64,000 nucleotides of DNA from Streptomyces spiroverticillatus (GCA_014650415.1 BMUX01000025.1:1-64000); one strand, 5' to 3'. Shown: positions 49,348 through 58,995, numbered from the stretch's first letter. Notes: generated from the letters alone by a model not told the origin. A program made the numbers and translations.

Positions 49348-51183
49348 GTGTTGCCGCCTATCCCTTCAGTGCCTTCCGGCACCTGTCTTCGCTCCAGCAT
49401 CGCCCTGGCCCACGAACGGGGCCGACTGCCTCTGCGCCCCCAGCCGCGCCCGCTCCACGAGGCGTGGGGTACTGCTGCGTCTCTCGCCGCCCACTGTTCG
49501 GACCGCAGCCCTCTGCTGTTTGACGCAGACGTCAATGGCCTGGAGGAGATGATCCGCACCGGTTGCGTGCTGGTGTGGTGCCACAGCCGCTCCCGTGACG
49601 GCCGACCGCTCGACCCGGTATCCCGAGCCGCCCTCGACCGGGCCCGGGCACCGTTCGCGGAGGCCGACCTCACCCCGATCCTCGACGCCTGCGCCGACTG
49701 GGCCGCCCACACCCACGTCCTCGACGACGACGCCCTGCTGCCCATTTGGCTGATGAACCTCCTCGTCGGCCTCACCAGCACCCTCGCCTCCCGCGCGCGT
49801 CCCGTTCCGGCACCTGTCGGCGCGTCCCTGATCGACATCGCTGTACAGGACCCGCCCCACCCCGCGGACTCCACCGACACTCTGTGCCTGCTGCCGCCCA
49901 AGGATCTCGGGCGCCGCCACTTCAACCCGCCACACGACTGGGCCGCCCTCTGCGCCGATCTGGGCTTCGCCTGGCGCGGCGAGAATACCCCCACCTGCGT
50001 CTACGGATGGACCGGCTCCTGGGCGATGACGTACGGCCCCACGGACGAGGAGTCGATGGCCTGGTACATCTGCGGCATCGACGACCACGCCCTGGTCGTA
50101 CGCGACGGCTTCGCCTCCCACGACGTCCACCTCCCCGACGCCACCGCCGGCCCCGGACAGCAGGCAAGTCTGATCGAAGTCGTCACCGGCGCCATGGACA
50201 TCGACCTCCAGGAATACGTTCACAGCCTGCACACCCCCCACCGGGAAACCGGCCTCACCTACGACGTCCACCACGAACTGTGGTGGCTGACCAACGGCTA
50301 CAACTGCGCCGGCCCCGGCTACATCCGCCACGGGGACGCCCCCTTCCCCGACGAACTCACCCAGATGAGCCTGAGCATCTGGGCCGCGGGCCTGTACGAC
50401 ATCCCCTACGACTGCGCCTACGGGAACGTCCTGACCCACTCGCGCCTCCTCATCGGCCGTCTCGACGAACTCGGGCTGGACCGGGAGGGCGCCTACCACG
50501 CCGTCGCTGGCTGCCTGCTGCGCAACGTCACCGATGTCCTCACCGGCCGCGACATCGCCTCCGGTGCGCAAGGGACCCTGAACTGGTACATCTGGGCGCT
50601 GGTCATCCCCCGATACAGCCCCGGCGCACTCCTGGCAGGCGCCGCCCTCCAAGTCGACCGTGCCACCGTCGCGGACCTGTGCGAAACCGCCCCACACGGC
50701 ACTCACCTGACCAGCCGGGACGCCTACCACCGTGCCTTCGACGGCAAGACCGAGCTGTGCACCACCTGCCGGCCGATCCTGCTGCCCGCGATCTTCGACC
50801 TGCGGACTGCGGCAAGTGTCCCCGAAGCTCTTCGCGCACGTACCGTGCCGGCCGATACCAGCCTGCTCGGCACAGTCGACGCCGACGACGTCGACTGGAA
50901 CATCGTCGAGGACTTCGACCGCTGGGCCGAGCGCGCACTCGATCTCGCTCGCGGCGCGAACCCCGCCACCGTCCCTTCACTGGACCATGACGGGAACGAG
51001 GTACTGATCCGGTTCATGCGCCTGGCCACGACGGGCGACCACCAGCAGGTGCGCACGACCGTCGCAGTGTGCGCCCTCCTCTCCATGGCCCGAGGCCGCA
51101 ACATCTCCCGCCTGCTGGGCGTCCTCAACGTGCGCTCCAGCACCAGACCCACGACCACGCCCGCAGACGGCGAAGTCCCCTAA
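49348..51183 (+). CDS. Large unknown protein next to a terpenoid-type P450
   Basis: The 611-residue protein starts with GTG after CACGGAGAG and has no signal peptide or membrane segment. I recognise no family. It is rich in helices, Trp and acidic residues, with HVLDDDALLPIW (Asp 126-128), TDVLTGRDIASG (about 395-406) and CTTC (about 460). The first two faintly resemble the Asp-rich and NSE metal motifs of class I terpene synthases. However, they lie about 270 residues apart instead of the usual 140, and the NSE Glu is missing. The P450 follows after 69 bases on the same strand, and EF-hand genes lie on both sides. A biosynthetic role, perhaps a non-canonical cyclase, is inference only. Confidence 0.7.
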   Translation: MLPPIPSVPSGTCLRSSIALAHERGRLPLRPQPRPLHEAWGTAASLAAHCSDRSPLLFDADVNGLEEMIRTGCVLVWCHSRSRDGRPLDPVSRAALDRARAPFAEADLTPILDACADWAAHTHVLDDDALLPIWLMNLLVGLTSTLASRARPVPAPVGASLIDIAVQDPPHPADSTDTLCLLPPKDLGRRHFNPPHDWAALCADLGFAWRGENTPTCVYGWTGSWAMTYGPTDEESMAWYICGIDDHALVVRDGFASHDVHLPDATAGPGQQASLIEVVTGAMDIDLQEYVHSLHTPHRETGLTYDVHHELWWLTNGYNCAGPGYIRHGDAPFPDELTQMSLSIWAAGLYDIPYDCAYGNVLTHSRLLIGRLDELGLDREGAYHAVAGCLLRNVTDVLTGRDIASGAQGTLNWYIWALVIPRYSPGALLAGAALQVDRATVADLCETAPHGTHLTSRDAYHRAFDGKTELCTTCRPILLPAIFDLRTAASVPEALRARTVPADTSLLGTVDADDVDWNIVEDFDRWAERALDLARGANPATVPSLDHDGNEVLIRFMRLATTGDHQQVRTTVAVCALLSMARGRNISRLLGVLNVRSSTRPTTTPADGEVP

Positions 51184-51252
51184 GACGGTATCCCCGGTCG
51201 CCCGGGACCCGCCCCACACCGCGTCCCTCTTGTCCCACCACCGAAAGAGCCC

Positions 51253-52614
51253 ATGACCCCCGCCCTGCTCACCCCGGCCGGTTCCCTGTCCCGCGCGCCC
51301 GGTCACCTTCCCCTACTGGGGCATTCGGTCGCCCTCCTGCGTGACACCAAGGGCTTCCTGGAGTCCCTCGCCGGTGTCGGAGACGTCGTCCGCGTCAATG
51401 TCGGAACCGTCCCCGTCTACTTCCTCACCACGCCCGAACTCGTCCGTCGCGTCCTGGTCACCGACGCGGCCTCTTTCGAGAAGGGACGCTTCTTCGACCA
51501 GCTGCGGCCCTTGTTCGGCAATGGGCTGCTCGTCTCCAGCGGATCCTGGCACCACCGGCAACGCCGCCTGGTCCAGCCCGCGTTCCACCGCTCGCACATC
51601 AAGGACTACGCCGGGATCATGCGGCGCCACGCCCAGCAGCTGGCCGATTCCTGGCACCCCGGACAAACCGTCGACGTCGTCAAGGCCATGAGCGATCTGG
51701 CTGCCGCCGTCGTCTCCGAAGCGATGATCCGCACCCCGCTCGGAGCCACCGTGCGGGCCGTGATCGGCCGTTCTCTACCCGACTTTGCCCAGGGTGCGGT
51801 GATCCGCGCCCTCATGCCCGCAACGCTGAGCAGGCTTCCGTTGCCGTTCAACCGCCGCTTCGACACCGCGGCTCGCGAACTGCGCTCCGCCATCGAAGGA
51901 GCCGTACGCACCTACCGTGCCGACGACGGCGACCACGCAGACCTGCTCTCCATGCTCCTGCGCGCCCGCGACGCCGACACCGGCGAGCCGATGACCGACG
52001 CCGAGATCCGCGACGAACTCATCAACATCCTGATCGCCGGCACCGAGGTCACCGCCATGACCCTTGCCTGGGCCTTCCACGAGCTCGACCAGCACCCCGA
52101 CATCGCCGAACGCTGCCGCGCGGAAGCGTTGGCCGCCACTGCCGACGGGCCCGTCACCGTAGAGGCCCTCCCCGGTCTCGGCCTCATCGACCGTGTCCTC
52201 AACGAGGTCTGCCGACGCCACGCCGCCCTGTTCCTCATGCGCCGCACCACCGCCCCGATCACCCTGGGCAGCGTCCATGTCCCCCAGGGCGCCGACATCG
52301 GGTACAGCATCCACGCGCTCCACCACGACCAACGCCACTACACCGACCCCGACCGCTTCGACCCCGACCGCTGGCTCCCCGGCCGCCAGGCCGACCTGCC
52401 CAAGGGCGCCTTCATCCCCTTCAGCGCGGGCAACGCCAAGTGCGTCGGCGACGGCTTCGCCTGGACGGAAATGAAGATCGTGCTCGCCACACTCCTCTCC
52501 CGCTGGCACCTACGTCAGGCCACAGGAAACATCGTCGGCGAATCACTGGCCACCATCCCCCGACCCACCCACCTGACCATGTCAGTCGAGTCCGCAACGG
52601 CTGCGGACATCTGA
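51253..52614 (+). CDS. Cytochrome P450, pentalenene-oxygenase-like
   Basis: The 453-residue P450 has the N-terminal Pro-rich PLLGH region, FFDQLRPLFGNGLL and WHHRQRRLVQPAFH typical of the CYP183/CYP170-like terpene oxidases, the I-helix IAGTEVTA, ExxR in NEVCRR and the heme loop FSAGNAKCVG. ATG 51253 follows GAAAGAG. It is probably co-transcribed with the 611-residue gene. Sequence class suggests a terpenoid substrate, but no canonical terpene synthase gene is in the window. Confidence 0.92.
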   Translation: MTPALLTPAGSLSRAPGHLPLLGHSVALLRDTKGFLESLAGVGDVVRVNVGTVPVYFLTTPELVRRVLVTDAASFEKGRFFDQLRPLFGNGLLVSSGSWHHRQRRLVQPAFHRSHIKDYAGIMRRHAQQLADSWHPGQTVDVVKAMSDLAAAVVSEAMIRTPLGATVRAVIGRSLPDFAQGAVIRALMPATLSRLPLPFNRRFDTAARELRSAIEGAVRTYRADDGDHADLLSMLLRARDADTGEPMTDAEIRDELINILIAGTEVTAMTLAWAFHELDQHPDIAERCRAEALAATADGPVTVEALPGLGLIDRVLNEVCRRHAALFLMRRTTAPITLGSVHVPQGADIGYSIHALHHDQRHYTDPDRFDPDRWLPGRQADLPKGAFIPFSAGNAKCVGDGFAWTEMKIVLATLLSRWHLRQATGNIVGESLATIPRPTHLTMSVESATAADI

Positions 52615-52756
52615 TACGTAGGCGGTCCACCAAGGGCGTTGCGGCACTCGTACGCCCGCAGCCACCGACCCTATGCCTGACCAGTGAAAACACCGTCATT
52701 AGTCCGGAAAGACAACAGCTTCTAACCACGGGGCGGTTCCGGGCGACGGGGGTGTT

Positions 52757-53305
52757 TCAGCGGGGCATGGTGAATGCCTGCTGGGGGGTGCTGGTGGTGT
52801 AGTAGGCGGCGACCGCGGAGAGGACTTCGTTCTCGGTGACGAGTCCGTCGGCGTCGGTGCGGTGTTCGGCCGCGACCCTGCGGGCCTGGGCCGGGTCCGC
52901 GCCGAGTGCGACCAGCATGCACTCCACTGCGGCGACGCTGACACGCTGGTCGCCGTCGTGGTCGGCGGCGGTGAAGACAGCCTGGTGCCAGGGCAGCGCA
53001 ATCCGGGCGAACCCCTCGGGGTCCTGGTGCATGCCCGACAGCGCGGCGCCGATGAATTCCTCGCGGGTGATCCGCCCGTCGCGGTCGGCGTCGGCGAGTG
53101 CAGCCATGCCGTTCCAGTACTGGTCGGCTGCCTCCGCGAGGGGGGCAGTCTGGTCCTGCCCGTCGGAGCGGGGACCGGGAAACGCGCGAGCGGCTTTCTG
53201 GGCCATCAGCTGGAAGTCCTGGCGGGTGAGGTGGCCGTCGCCGTCGTGGTCGAAGGTGTGGAAGCGGGCTGCCATCTTGGCCCGGTAGTCGTCGAGCTCG
53301 CTCAC
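52757..53305 (-). CDS. EF-hand calcium-binding protein (calerythrin-like), second copy
   Basis: The 182-residue protein has loops DHDGDGHLTRQD, DADRDGRITREE, DHDGDQRVSVAA and a fourth at RTDADGLVTENE. The GTG at 53305 has GAGGGG six bases upstream; the longer frame to 53374 is not supported. It is a distant paralogue of the 48361 gene and is divergent from the 2-oxoglutarate oxygenase gene at 53505. Confidence 0.9.
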   Translation of the reverse strand: MSELDDYRAKMAARFHTFDHDGDGHLTRQDFQLMAQKAARAFPGPRSDGQDQTAPLAEAADQYWNGMAALADADRDGRITREEFIGAALSGMHQDPEGFARIALPWHQAVFTAADHDGDQRVSVAAVECMLVALGADPAQARRVAAEHRTDADGLVTENEVLSAVAAYYTTSTPQQAFTMPR

Positions 53306-53504
53306 GGAAAACCCCTCGCGGATAGTGGTGGTGGGTGCGAGAGCCGAGACTAGGCGGGCCACACGGCCCTCCATGGGCGGTGTTCGCGTGCCCCCGTGCG
53401 CCGCCGTCGCGCCCCGCCGCCCTGCCTGCTGTCGTCCGAGGATGGGCTTGCGGGCCCGGCCGGCAGGGCCGGATGCCCCTGTCCAGCGTCATGAGAGGAC
53501 GACC

Positions 53505-54173
53505 GTGATCACGCTGACCGAGACGCTCGCCGTACGTTCCGTGCCCGGCTTCCTGGACCCGAAAGAGATCGCCTTCCTCACCGGGCTCCTTGACGACCAC
53601 CTGGCGGCCACCGGCTGGTCGCCCGCCTACGTGGGCGAGGAACTCGACGATCTGCCCCCGCGGGTGCAGGAGGTTCTCGATGCCGCTGTCGCCCGGCATC
53701 TTCCGCAGATCCAGCAGGTCTTTCCCTCAGCGGTGGGCACCTCGCCCTGGCAGTACATCGAGTTCGGGCCGGGCGAAGGCGCGGTCCGCCACCTGGACGG
53801 CATCGGGCCCGACCCGCTGGCCCGACCGCGGCACGTCGCCCGCATCGGCGTGAGCGTCGAAGACGCAGTCACCGGAGGCGAGTTCTTCATCGAGACGGCC
53901 CCCAGCGACGGCATCTGGGACACACGCTTGGCCGACGGCCCCCACCGCGGCTACGAACCCGGCATGCGCTTCACCCGCATCGCGCCCCACGACAAGATCT
54001 CGCGCGGCGAGCAGGACACATCCTGGATCCACACCGTCACCGGGCACCCCGACGTCCTGCCCGCCGACACCGGCACCGCCACCGTCTACGGCGCCCAGCT
54101 CATCCACGGCATCCGCCCCGTGGGCCAGGGCCGCTGCCGCAAATTCATCACGGGCCTCCTCGCCGACCAGTAA
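53505..54173 (+). CDS. 2-oxoglutarate/Fe(II) oxygenase
   Basis: The 222-residue protein has the prolyl-4-hydroxylase fold: H-x-D in AVRHLDGIGPD, the distal His in YGAQLIHGIRPV and the 2-oxoglutarate-binding basic residue in RCRKFITGLL. GTG 53505 follows GAGAGGA. It is unlike the 42.9-kb oxygenase outside the motifs. It lies near the P450 and could act in the same pathway. Confidence 0.87.
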   Translation: MITLTETLAVRSVPGFLDPKEIAFLTGLLDDHLAATGWSPAYVGEELDDLPPRVQEVLDAAVARHLPQIQQVFPSAVGTSPWQYIEFGPGEGAVRHLDGIGPDPLARPRHVARIGVSVEDAVTGGEFFIETAPSDGIWDTRLADGPHRGYEPGMRFTRIAPHDKISRGEQDTSWIHTVTGHPDVLPADTGTATVYGAQLIHGIRPVGQGRCRKFITGLLADQ

Positions 54174-54284
54174 CCACCCCCGGACGGCAGAGCCAACAGC
54201 CCTGGCCGTCTGGGGCACACCGGGAAGCGCCTGCCACAGAAGCAGACCGTCACGGGCAGGGTGCCATGCCGCCGAGCGTGGTCC

Positions 54285-54602
54285 TCAGGAGCTCTCGACG
54301 TCCAGCATGGCCGTCTTCGAATCCTCGTTCGCGGTGAAGTCGACCTCGATGGGAACCTCCCTGCCCGGCCGCCGGGGCGCAAGAAGAACAGGTGCCTCCC
54401 CGGGCCGCTGTGCCGTATCGGCGTGCTCGCGCATCAGGTTCTGGCCGGCAGCAGCGGTGTGCTGGCGTGCCTGCTCCGCTCGGACGGGGTCATCCTCGTC
54501 GGCCTGCGCCACACCGCCGGTCAGCAGCAGCGCGCCTGTAGCAAGTCCTGCCGTCACATATTTGATCACCCGTGAGAACGACTGCGACCTCTCGGATGTC
54601 AC
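54285..54602 (-). CDS. Small secreted protein, unknown function
   Basis: The 105-residue protein has a Sec signal peptide: basic N-region, hydrophobic VTAGLATGALLLTGG and an AQA-type cleavage site near residue 34. A charged mature region without Cys follows. The GTG at 54602 has GAAGG at a long spacing. No domain is recognised. Confidence 0.68.
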   Translation of the reverse strand: MTSERSQSFSRVIKYVTAGLATGALLLTGGVAQADEDDPVRAEQARQHTAAAGQNLMREHADTAQRPGEAPVLLAPRRPGREVPIEVDFTANEDSKTAMLDVESS

Positions 54603-55276
54603 GCATGAAGACGCCTTCCGATATGGCGATCTTCGCGGAATCCGGTCTCACTTAAAGGAGGGTTTCGGGGTACTTCTGAGAGCGCGGCTCCTCGCCGGGG
54701 ACCCGTCCCCGATCACAGCTTTGCAGAAGAGGATCAGTGAGCTGGAGGACGACAGAGTGAACCAGGTATGCCGAGGGAGGGGACGGCGCAGACGCCCCGC
54801 TCTGCGGCTGGTTCCGGACCGGGGGACATGGGTCCGCCTATGCGTACGAGGAGCGGGTGCCGGTGCCCCCGCCGGAGCCGAAGCGGCCCAGGCCGGCCGT
54901 AGCACACCGACGGACCGAGGCAGCCGAGACGCCCGCCTCGCCAGCAAAGACGGACGGGCGTCTCCGATCCTGCCGACGGTCAGAGGGGGTAGAAATCCGA
55001 CTGCTCCACCAAGCTGGCTCCGCCGAAGTCGGGCAGATGCACCGTCACCAGGCACCGAGGCAGTCGCAGACAACGCCGCGCACGCTGCCCGCCGGCCCGG
55101 TTCACGCCCTTGCGTGCGCTCCCGTGCGGATATCTTCTGCCGCCCTGCGGCAGCCCGGCATATCTCCGGACGGTTGCGGCCACCGTGGCCAATTCCGATG
55201 GTTTCGGACGGTCCAGGTGAAAGGTAGCGTCCAGGTCGAAGTTGCCCCGTTCGTATGAGCGTAAAGGAGAGCGTCT
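54603..55276. other. No gene seen
   Basis: About 670 bases with overlapping frames on both strands, none supported by a ribosome site or domain. A short stretch, GGGCGTCTCCGATC (54957 on), is shared with the edge of the 38-kb leader. Confidence 0.4.
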
Positions 55277-55813
55277 GTGCCCAGCATCTTCGTGAACGGC
55301 AAGTCCACCGGCCCGTACATGTTCATCCACGAGGTCACCGGTACGTACCTGGAGACCGACAACTACCACGACGGCATCGGCCAGGCCGTGCAGATCTGGA
55401 ACCTCGACCCGGTGCAGAAGGACAAGGGCTTACTGGGGCACCTCTGGCACATCGAGGCCGCGCCCGAAAGCGGCTACTTCCTGATCAAGAGCAACGAGAA
55501 CGGCCGCTGCCTCACGGCGGGCAACAGCGCCACCGACTACCCCCGCCTCCAGCAGCCCGACAACAGTCCCAAGCAGCAGTGGCAGCTCCTGCGGGTGCAC
55601 GGCAGCGACGCCGTCGCCCAGGACGCCGACAGCTACGCCCTCATCCCCCGGGCCTTCCCGGGCCACGCGCTCGCCCCGCAGGCCAACCGCCAGCTCAACG
55701 ACGTCTACGTGGTGCCGACCTCGATGTGGGGGACGTCCCCCTCGTTCTCCCAGTACTGGAAGGTCGTCCTGAAGACCGAGAAGACGGAAGCCGCAGCGGA
55801 CGGCATCGCCTGA
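55277..55813 (+). CDS. Ricin-type beta-trefoil lectin domain protein
   Basis: The 178-residue protein has repeated ricin-B motifs (VQIWNLDP, GYFLIKSNENGRCLTAGN, QQWQLLR, YWKVV) over most of its length. There is no signal peptide, so it would act inside the cell or leave by another route. GTG 55277 has AAAGGAGAG eight bases upstream. Carbohydrate or glycan binding is the likely activity; the partner is unknown. Confidence 0.85.
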   Translation: MPSIFVNGKSTGPYMFIHEVTGTYLETDNYHDGIGQAVQIWNLDPVQKDKGLLGHLWHIEAAPESGYFLIKSNENGRCLTAGNSATDYPRLQQPDNSPKQQWQLLRVHGSDAVAQDADSYALIPRAFPGHALAPQANRQLNDVYVVPTSMWGTSPSFSQYWKVVLKTEKTEAAADGIA

Positions 55814-55971
55814 CAACCGGGCGCCGGGGCGAGCCGTATACGCCCCGGCGCCTGCGCCTTCCACCTCCGAACGCCCCTGCCCCACTCCACGGGCACCGGG
55901 TCGGACCGCTGTCGGCTGGTGACGGTTGCTGCCCGCACGCCGGCGAGCCGAGCGGCGGCGCAATGCAGGCG

Positions 55972-57204
55972 TCAGTGGTGTCCGTACAGGTGCAGCGGCA
56001 TGGCCAGGTCGATCTCCTGGCCGTCGTTCATCGCGTACCGGACCATTTTGATCGCGAGTTGCGTCATCGTCGCGGACGGTGTCGGCAGTCCGCCGAACTG
56101 GGTTGCGGCGAAGAAGCCCCACACGGCGGTCGGCACCACCGCATCCCACATCGAGCGCTCCAGGCCGAACTCGTCGGCGTCCGCGTCACCGAGCATGTAG
56201 CGCACCAGTGCGGTCGCCGGGGGCACGGTCATGTCCTTTGGTCCGGCCATGGAGGCGAAGTGCTCGATCGTCGCCTTGACGTACGTCGCGGACTGCGGCG
56301 TCACCCGCGCGTGGAGGGTGTCGACCGCCTTCGCCCGCTCGCGTGCCGCAGTCAGGGTCATGGGCATGCCGTCGTCGGACATGCCCAGCAGGTGACCGCC
56401 CACCCGGCACTCGTGGAAGTAGTCCTCCGCCTCCTGCTCGCTCGGGTCCACGTTGAGCTTGTACAGGTGATCGATCAGGTAGCTGGTGAACAGGTTCCCC
56501 TCGGCGAGCATGTCCAGCTGGCTGAGCGGTGCACCCCACTTCGCGGTGTCCCAGTTCCCTTCCGTGTGCAGCAGGTAGCGCACCGCGGAGTGCGCCATGC
56601 GCACCCGTACCGGCGTGACGAACCCTGCCCCGTCGGGACCGTAGGGGTCCGGGCGGAGCATGTCGCCCACGGCCCGCAGCGCCTTGGCGAAACCCTGTTT
56701 GTTGTCGTGCGGGCCCTCGATCCCGAAGATGGCCGCGGCCGAGGCGGGGTAGCGCATCCGCTCGGGCGTCACATCCAGCACCGCGGCGAACGAAATCTGC
56801 TGCGCGTTGGCCCGGGCGAAACGGTGCCCCGCGGCCATCTGCTCCGGGTCGGCCCACGACGGCAGCTGGAAGGACGACTCCAGGAAGTCGCGCAGCTTGG
56901 CGGGCAGCCCGTCCGGCACCGCCTGGCCGTTGGTTTCCCAACCCTTGAGCGCCTCATTGACAGCCGCGCCCTGCCCACGCCGGAAGACATCGGCGACGGC
57001 TTCGTCGCACGGCGGGTCCGCGAGCTGCTTCAGACGCTCCAGATGGGCCCTCTCCTTGGGGTCGACCTCGGCCACAGTCCGCAAAGGCTCGCGGTTCGGT
57101 GCGACCCGGGCGGATGCGGTGGCCGGCCCAGCGCCCACCAGTGCGGTGGCACCGGCCGCCGCTGCCGTACTGAGGAGGTGACGTCGTGTCATGGCGTTGC
57201 TCAT
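55972..57204 (-). CDS. Tat-exported oxygenase of the MpaB/Lcp (DUF2236) family
   Basis: The 410-residue protein has a twin-arginine signal (MTRRHLLSTAAAAGATALVG). The following domain has the MpaB/latex-clearing-protein pattern: AGHRFARANA, RVRMAHSAVRYLL, WGAPLSQLDMLAEG, and ECRVGGHLLGM. Family members are heme b oxygenases that act on polyisoprene or other lipids outside the cell. ATG 57204 is used; an ATG four codons on is possible. It is followed at a distance by the lectin gene on the other strand. Confidence 0.85.
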   Translation of the reverse strand: MSNAMTRRHLLSTAAAAGATALVGAGPATASARVAPNREPLRTVAEVDPKERAHLERLKQLADPPCDEAVADVFRRGQGAAVNEALKGWETNGQAVPDGLPAKLRDFLESSFQLPSWADPEQMAAGHRFARANAQQISFAAVLDVTPERMRYPASAAAIFGIEGPHDNKQGFAKALRAVGDMLRPDPYGPDGAGFVTPVRVRMAHSAVRYLLHTEGNWDTAKWGAPLSQLDMLAEGNLFTSYLIDHLYKLNVDPSEQEAEDYFHECRVGGHLLGMSDDGMPMTLTAARERAKAVDTLHARVTPQSATYVKATIEHFASMAGPKDMTVPPATALVRYMLGDADADEFGLERSMWDAVVPTAVWGFFAATQFGGLPTPSATMTQLAIKMVRYAMNDGQEIDLAMPLHLYGHH

Positions 57205-57397
57205 GAGCTGATCTTGGTCAATCGCTCCCGTCACCAGAGCATGGGAGCGCGGACAGTCCCCCGATCGGAGCAGCCTGGGATCGAGACGGGCAGGCCCAGA
57301 CTGCGAAGACGAAGACCGTAGACGGGGTGACGTACAGCTATGTGACGCCGTCCGTGGCAACCGGCATACGGTGACCGCCGAGGTGGCTGAGAGGGGG

Positions 57398-57435
57398 CTT
57401 TCCCGCAGGCCCGCGTTGGCGGGCCTGCGGGAAAG
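57398..57435 (-). terminator. Hairpin terminator after the protease-like gene
   Basis: Arms 57398-57414 and 57419-57435 form a perfect 17-base stem with the loop GTTG, 58 bases beyond the protease-like stop and upstream of the oxygenase start. Confidence 0.8.
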
Positions 57436-57492
57436 TCCCGGCTGATGACGCACAGGCTGCTGCCCTGCAGGGCAACTTGCCTATATCGGGAT

Positions 57493-58311
57493 TCAGCTGA
57501 CCTTGGAATCGATCCAGGTGCGGTAGAGAGCGGTCTCGGTATAAACACCGTAGGTGCCGGCACGGGCGCACCCACTGCCCCAGGAGGCGATGCCAACAAG
57601 TCTGCCGTTTTGAATGAGGGGGCCGCCCGCGTCGCCGGTGCAGGCGTCCTTGCCACCGGCGTCCTCGCCGGCGCAGATCATCCCGGCGTGGATCGGCATG
57701 TTGTGCATGTCCCTGCACTTAGTGAACGAGACGAGCGGAATCCGCACATAGCGCAGGGATCCGGCTGCCGGGCCGTGGCGGAAGGTGGGCCCTGGCGGGG
57801 GCTCGGAAGTACTTCCCCATCCGGCCATGGTCGCGCTGCCGGTGAACTTCTGGCCCTGTGTGGGCAGGGCGGCGGTGGTGAGGTTGAGCATGGGTGCCTT
57901 GAGCTTGATCAGGGCGATGTCGTTCATGATGGTGTACTCGCTGAAGCCCTGGTGTTTCACGATCTTGACGACCTCGCGGGTCTCGGTGACGCCGGGCACG
58001 GTGTTGCCCAGGCCGAGCAGCCCTCCGGTCACCTTGAACTGGCTGGGTGCTGCCCGGTCCACGCACTGGGCTGCGGTCAGTACCCAGTCGGCCTTGATGA
58101 GGCTGCCGCCGCAGAAGTGCTTCCCGTTCTTCTGCACACTCACGATGTGGGGGAACTGTCCGGCCACAGCCGGGTGACCGCCGATGACAGCATGCGCGGC
58201 AGGAGCGGTGGCGACGAGCAAGAGCAGCGTCGCAACCAGTGCGCCGACCGAGGCCAGAAGGCGCCCAAGGTCACTGCAGGGGGACGTCGTTGTGGGGTTG
58301 CTGTGGGTCAT
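57493..58311 (-). CDS. Secreted S1 (trypsin-fold) protease homologue lacking catalytic His and Ser
   Basis: The 272-residue protein has a signal peptide (ALVATLLLLVATAPAAHA) followed by the mature trypsin N-terminus VIGGHPA. The fold motifs are present, but the active site reads TAAQC where active enzymes have TAAHC, and GDAGGP where they have GDSGGP. The Asp in NDIALIKL remains. Loss of both His and Ser makes hydrolysis very unlikely, as in azurocidin-type pseudoproteases. The frame is intact with six Cys, so selection for a binding role is plausible. A terminator follows. Confidence 0.9.
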   Translation of the reverse strand: MTHSNPTTTSPCSDLGRLLASVGALVATLLLLVATAPAAHAVIGGHPAVAGQFPHIVSVQKNGKHFCGGSLIKADWVLTAAQCVDRAAPSQFKVTGGLLGLGNTVPGVTETREVVKIVKHQGFSEYTIMNDIALIKLKAPMLNLTTAALPTQGQKFTGSATMAGWGSTSEPPPGPTFRHGPAAGSLRYVRIPLVSFTKCRDMHNMPIHAGMICAGEDAGGKDACTGDAGGPLIQNGRLVGIASWGSGCARAGTYGVYTETALYRTWIDSKVS

Positions 58312-58560
58312 GGAGTGATCATGGCAGTGGCGCTGATGTGATGGAGCTGTGTTCTCCGTCCTTGGCCAGAAATGCTCAACACGGGCTGGACGGCGCGCGT
58401 GAGCAAGAGCAGGACACGTGTTGCATGATCCATGGTGCTGGGGAAGGCAGGTGGCACTCAAGAGCGTCGATGGCCAGCTGCGTTGGGGCAAGAGCTGTTG
58501 GAGCCATTGAGTAGCGGAGGACTCGCGAGGCCGTCCCTGCCACAACTGGTCACTGACCGC

Positions 58561-58995
58561 CTATGCACAAGGATCGGCAAAAGAGCAGTGCCTGGGCCCC
58601 AGGACCAAAGCCCGTCCGTCGCCAGTCCTGCCGAGTACCAGCTCGATACCCCGGGCTCCTGCTGACGCCCGCAGGTCTCTGACGCCGTGCCGGGACCTGC
58701 GCCTGTCCCGGTGAGGCAGCAGGAGCAGTAGCGGGGCCAGTGACTCCCTGGATTCCAGACGCAGCACCAACTGGTCGGTGCCAGGGATGACTTCACTGAT
58801 CCCGAGAGGGTGTCGTCCTCGCCCGCCGCCGAGGGCCTGCAGCACGTAGGACTCTAGCCGGGCCTGGTTTCCCTCCCTGGCCGCAGGCACCAGCTCGGAC
58901 CAGTCCCGAAGACTGCTGAGGCGCTCGCGCGCTCCCATCAGGCTCTCGCCGGTGAACTGGCGACGGACGTCGACGACGTACTCCTTGATGAGCAT
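58561..58995 (-). CDS. Unknown protein, short paralogue of the 61.1-kb gene
   Basis: The 144-residue protein begins MLIKEYVVDVRRQFTGESL after AAAGGAGAG. Its FTGESLMGARERL, LESYVLQALGGGRGRHPLGI and LVLRLESRESLAPLLLLLP segments align with the N-terminal 120 residues of the 338-residue protein at 61143-62159. The rest is missing, and its C-terminus (RDRRRSRHGVRD...) looks frameshifted. It is probably a truncated copy. Confidence 0.6.
   Translation of the reverse strand: MLIKEYVVDVRRQFTGESLMGARERLSSLRDWSELVPAAREGNQARLESYVLQALGGGRGRHPLGISEVIPGTDQLVLRLESRESLAPLLLLLPHRDRRRSRHGVRDLRASAGARGIELVLGRTGDGRALVLGPRHCSFADPCA

Noticed and set aside
49348..51183. Confident call of a class I terpene synthase
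   Set aside because: The Asp-rich and NSE-like segments are too far apart, the NSE Glu is absent and no pyrophosphate sensor was identified. Kept as unknown.
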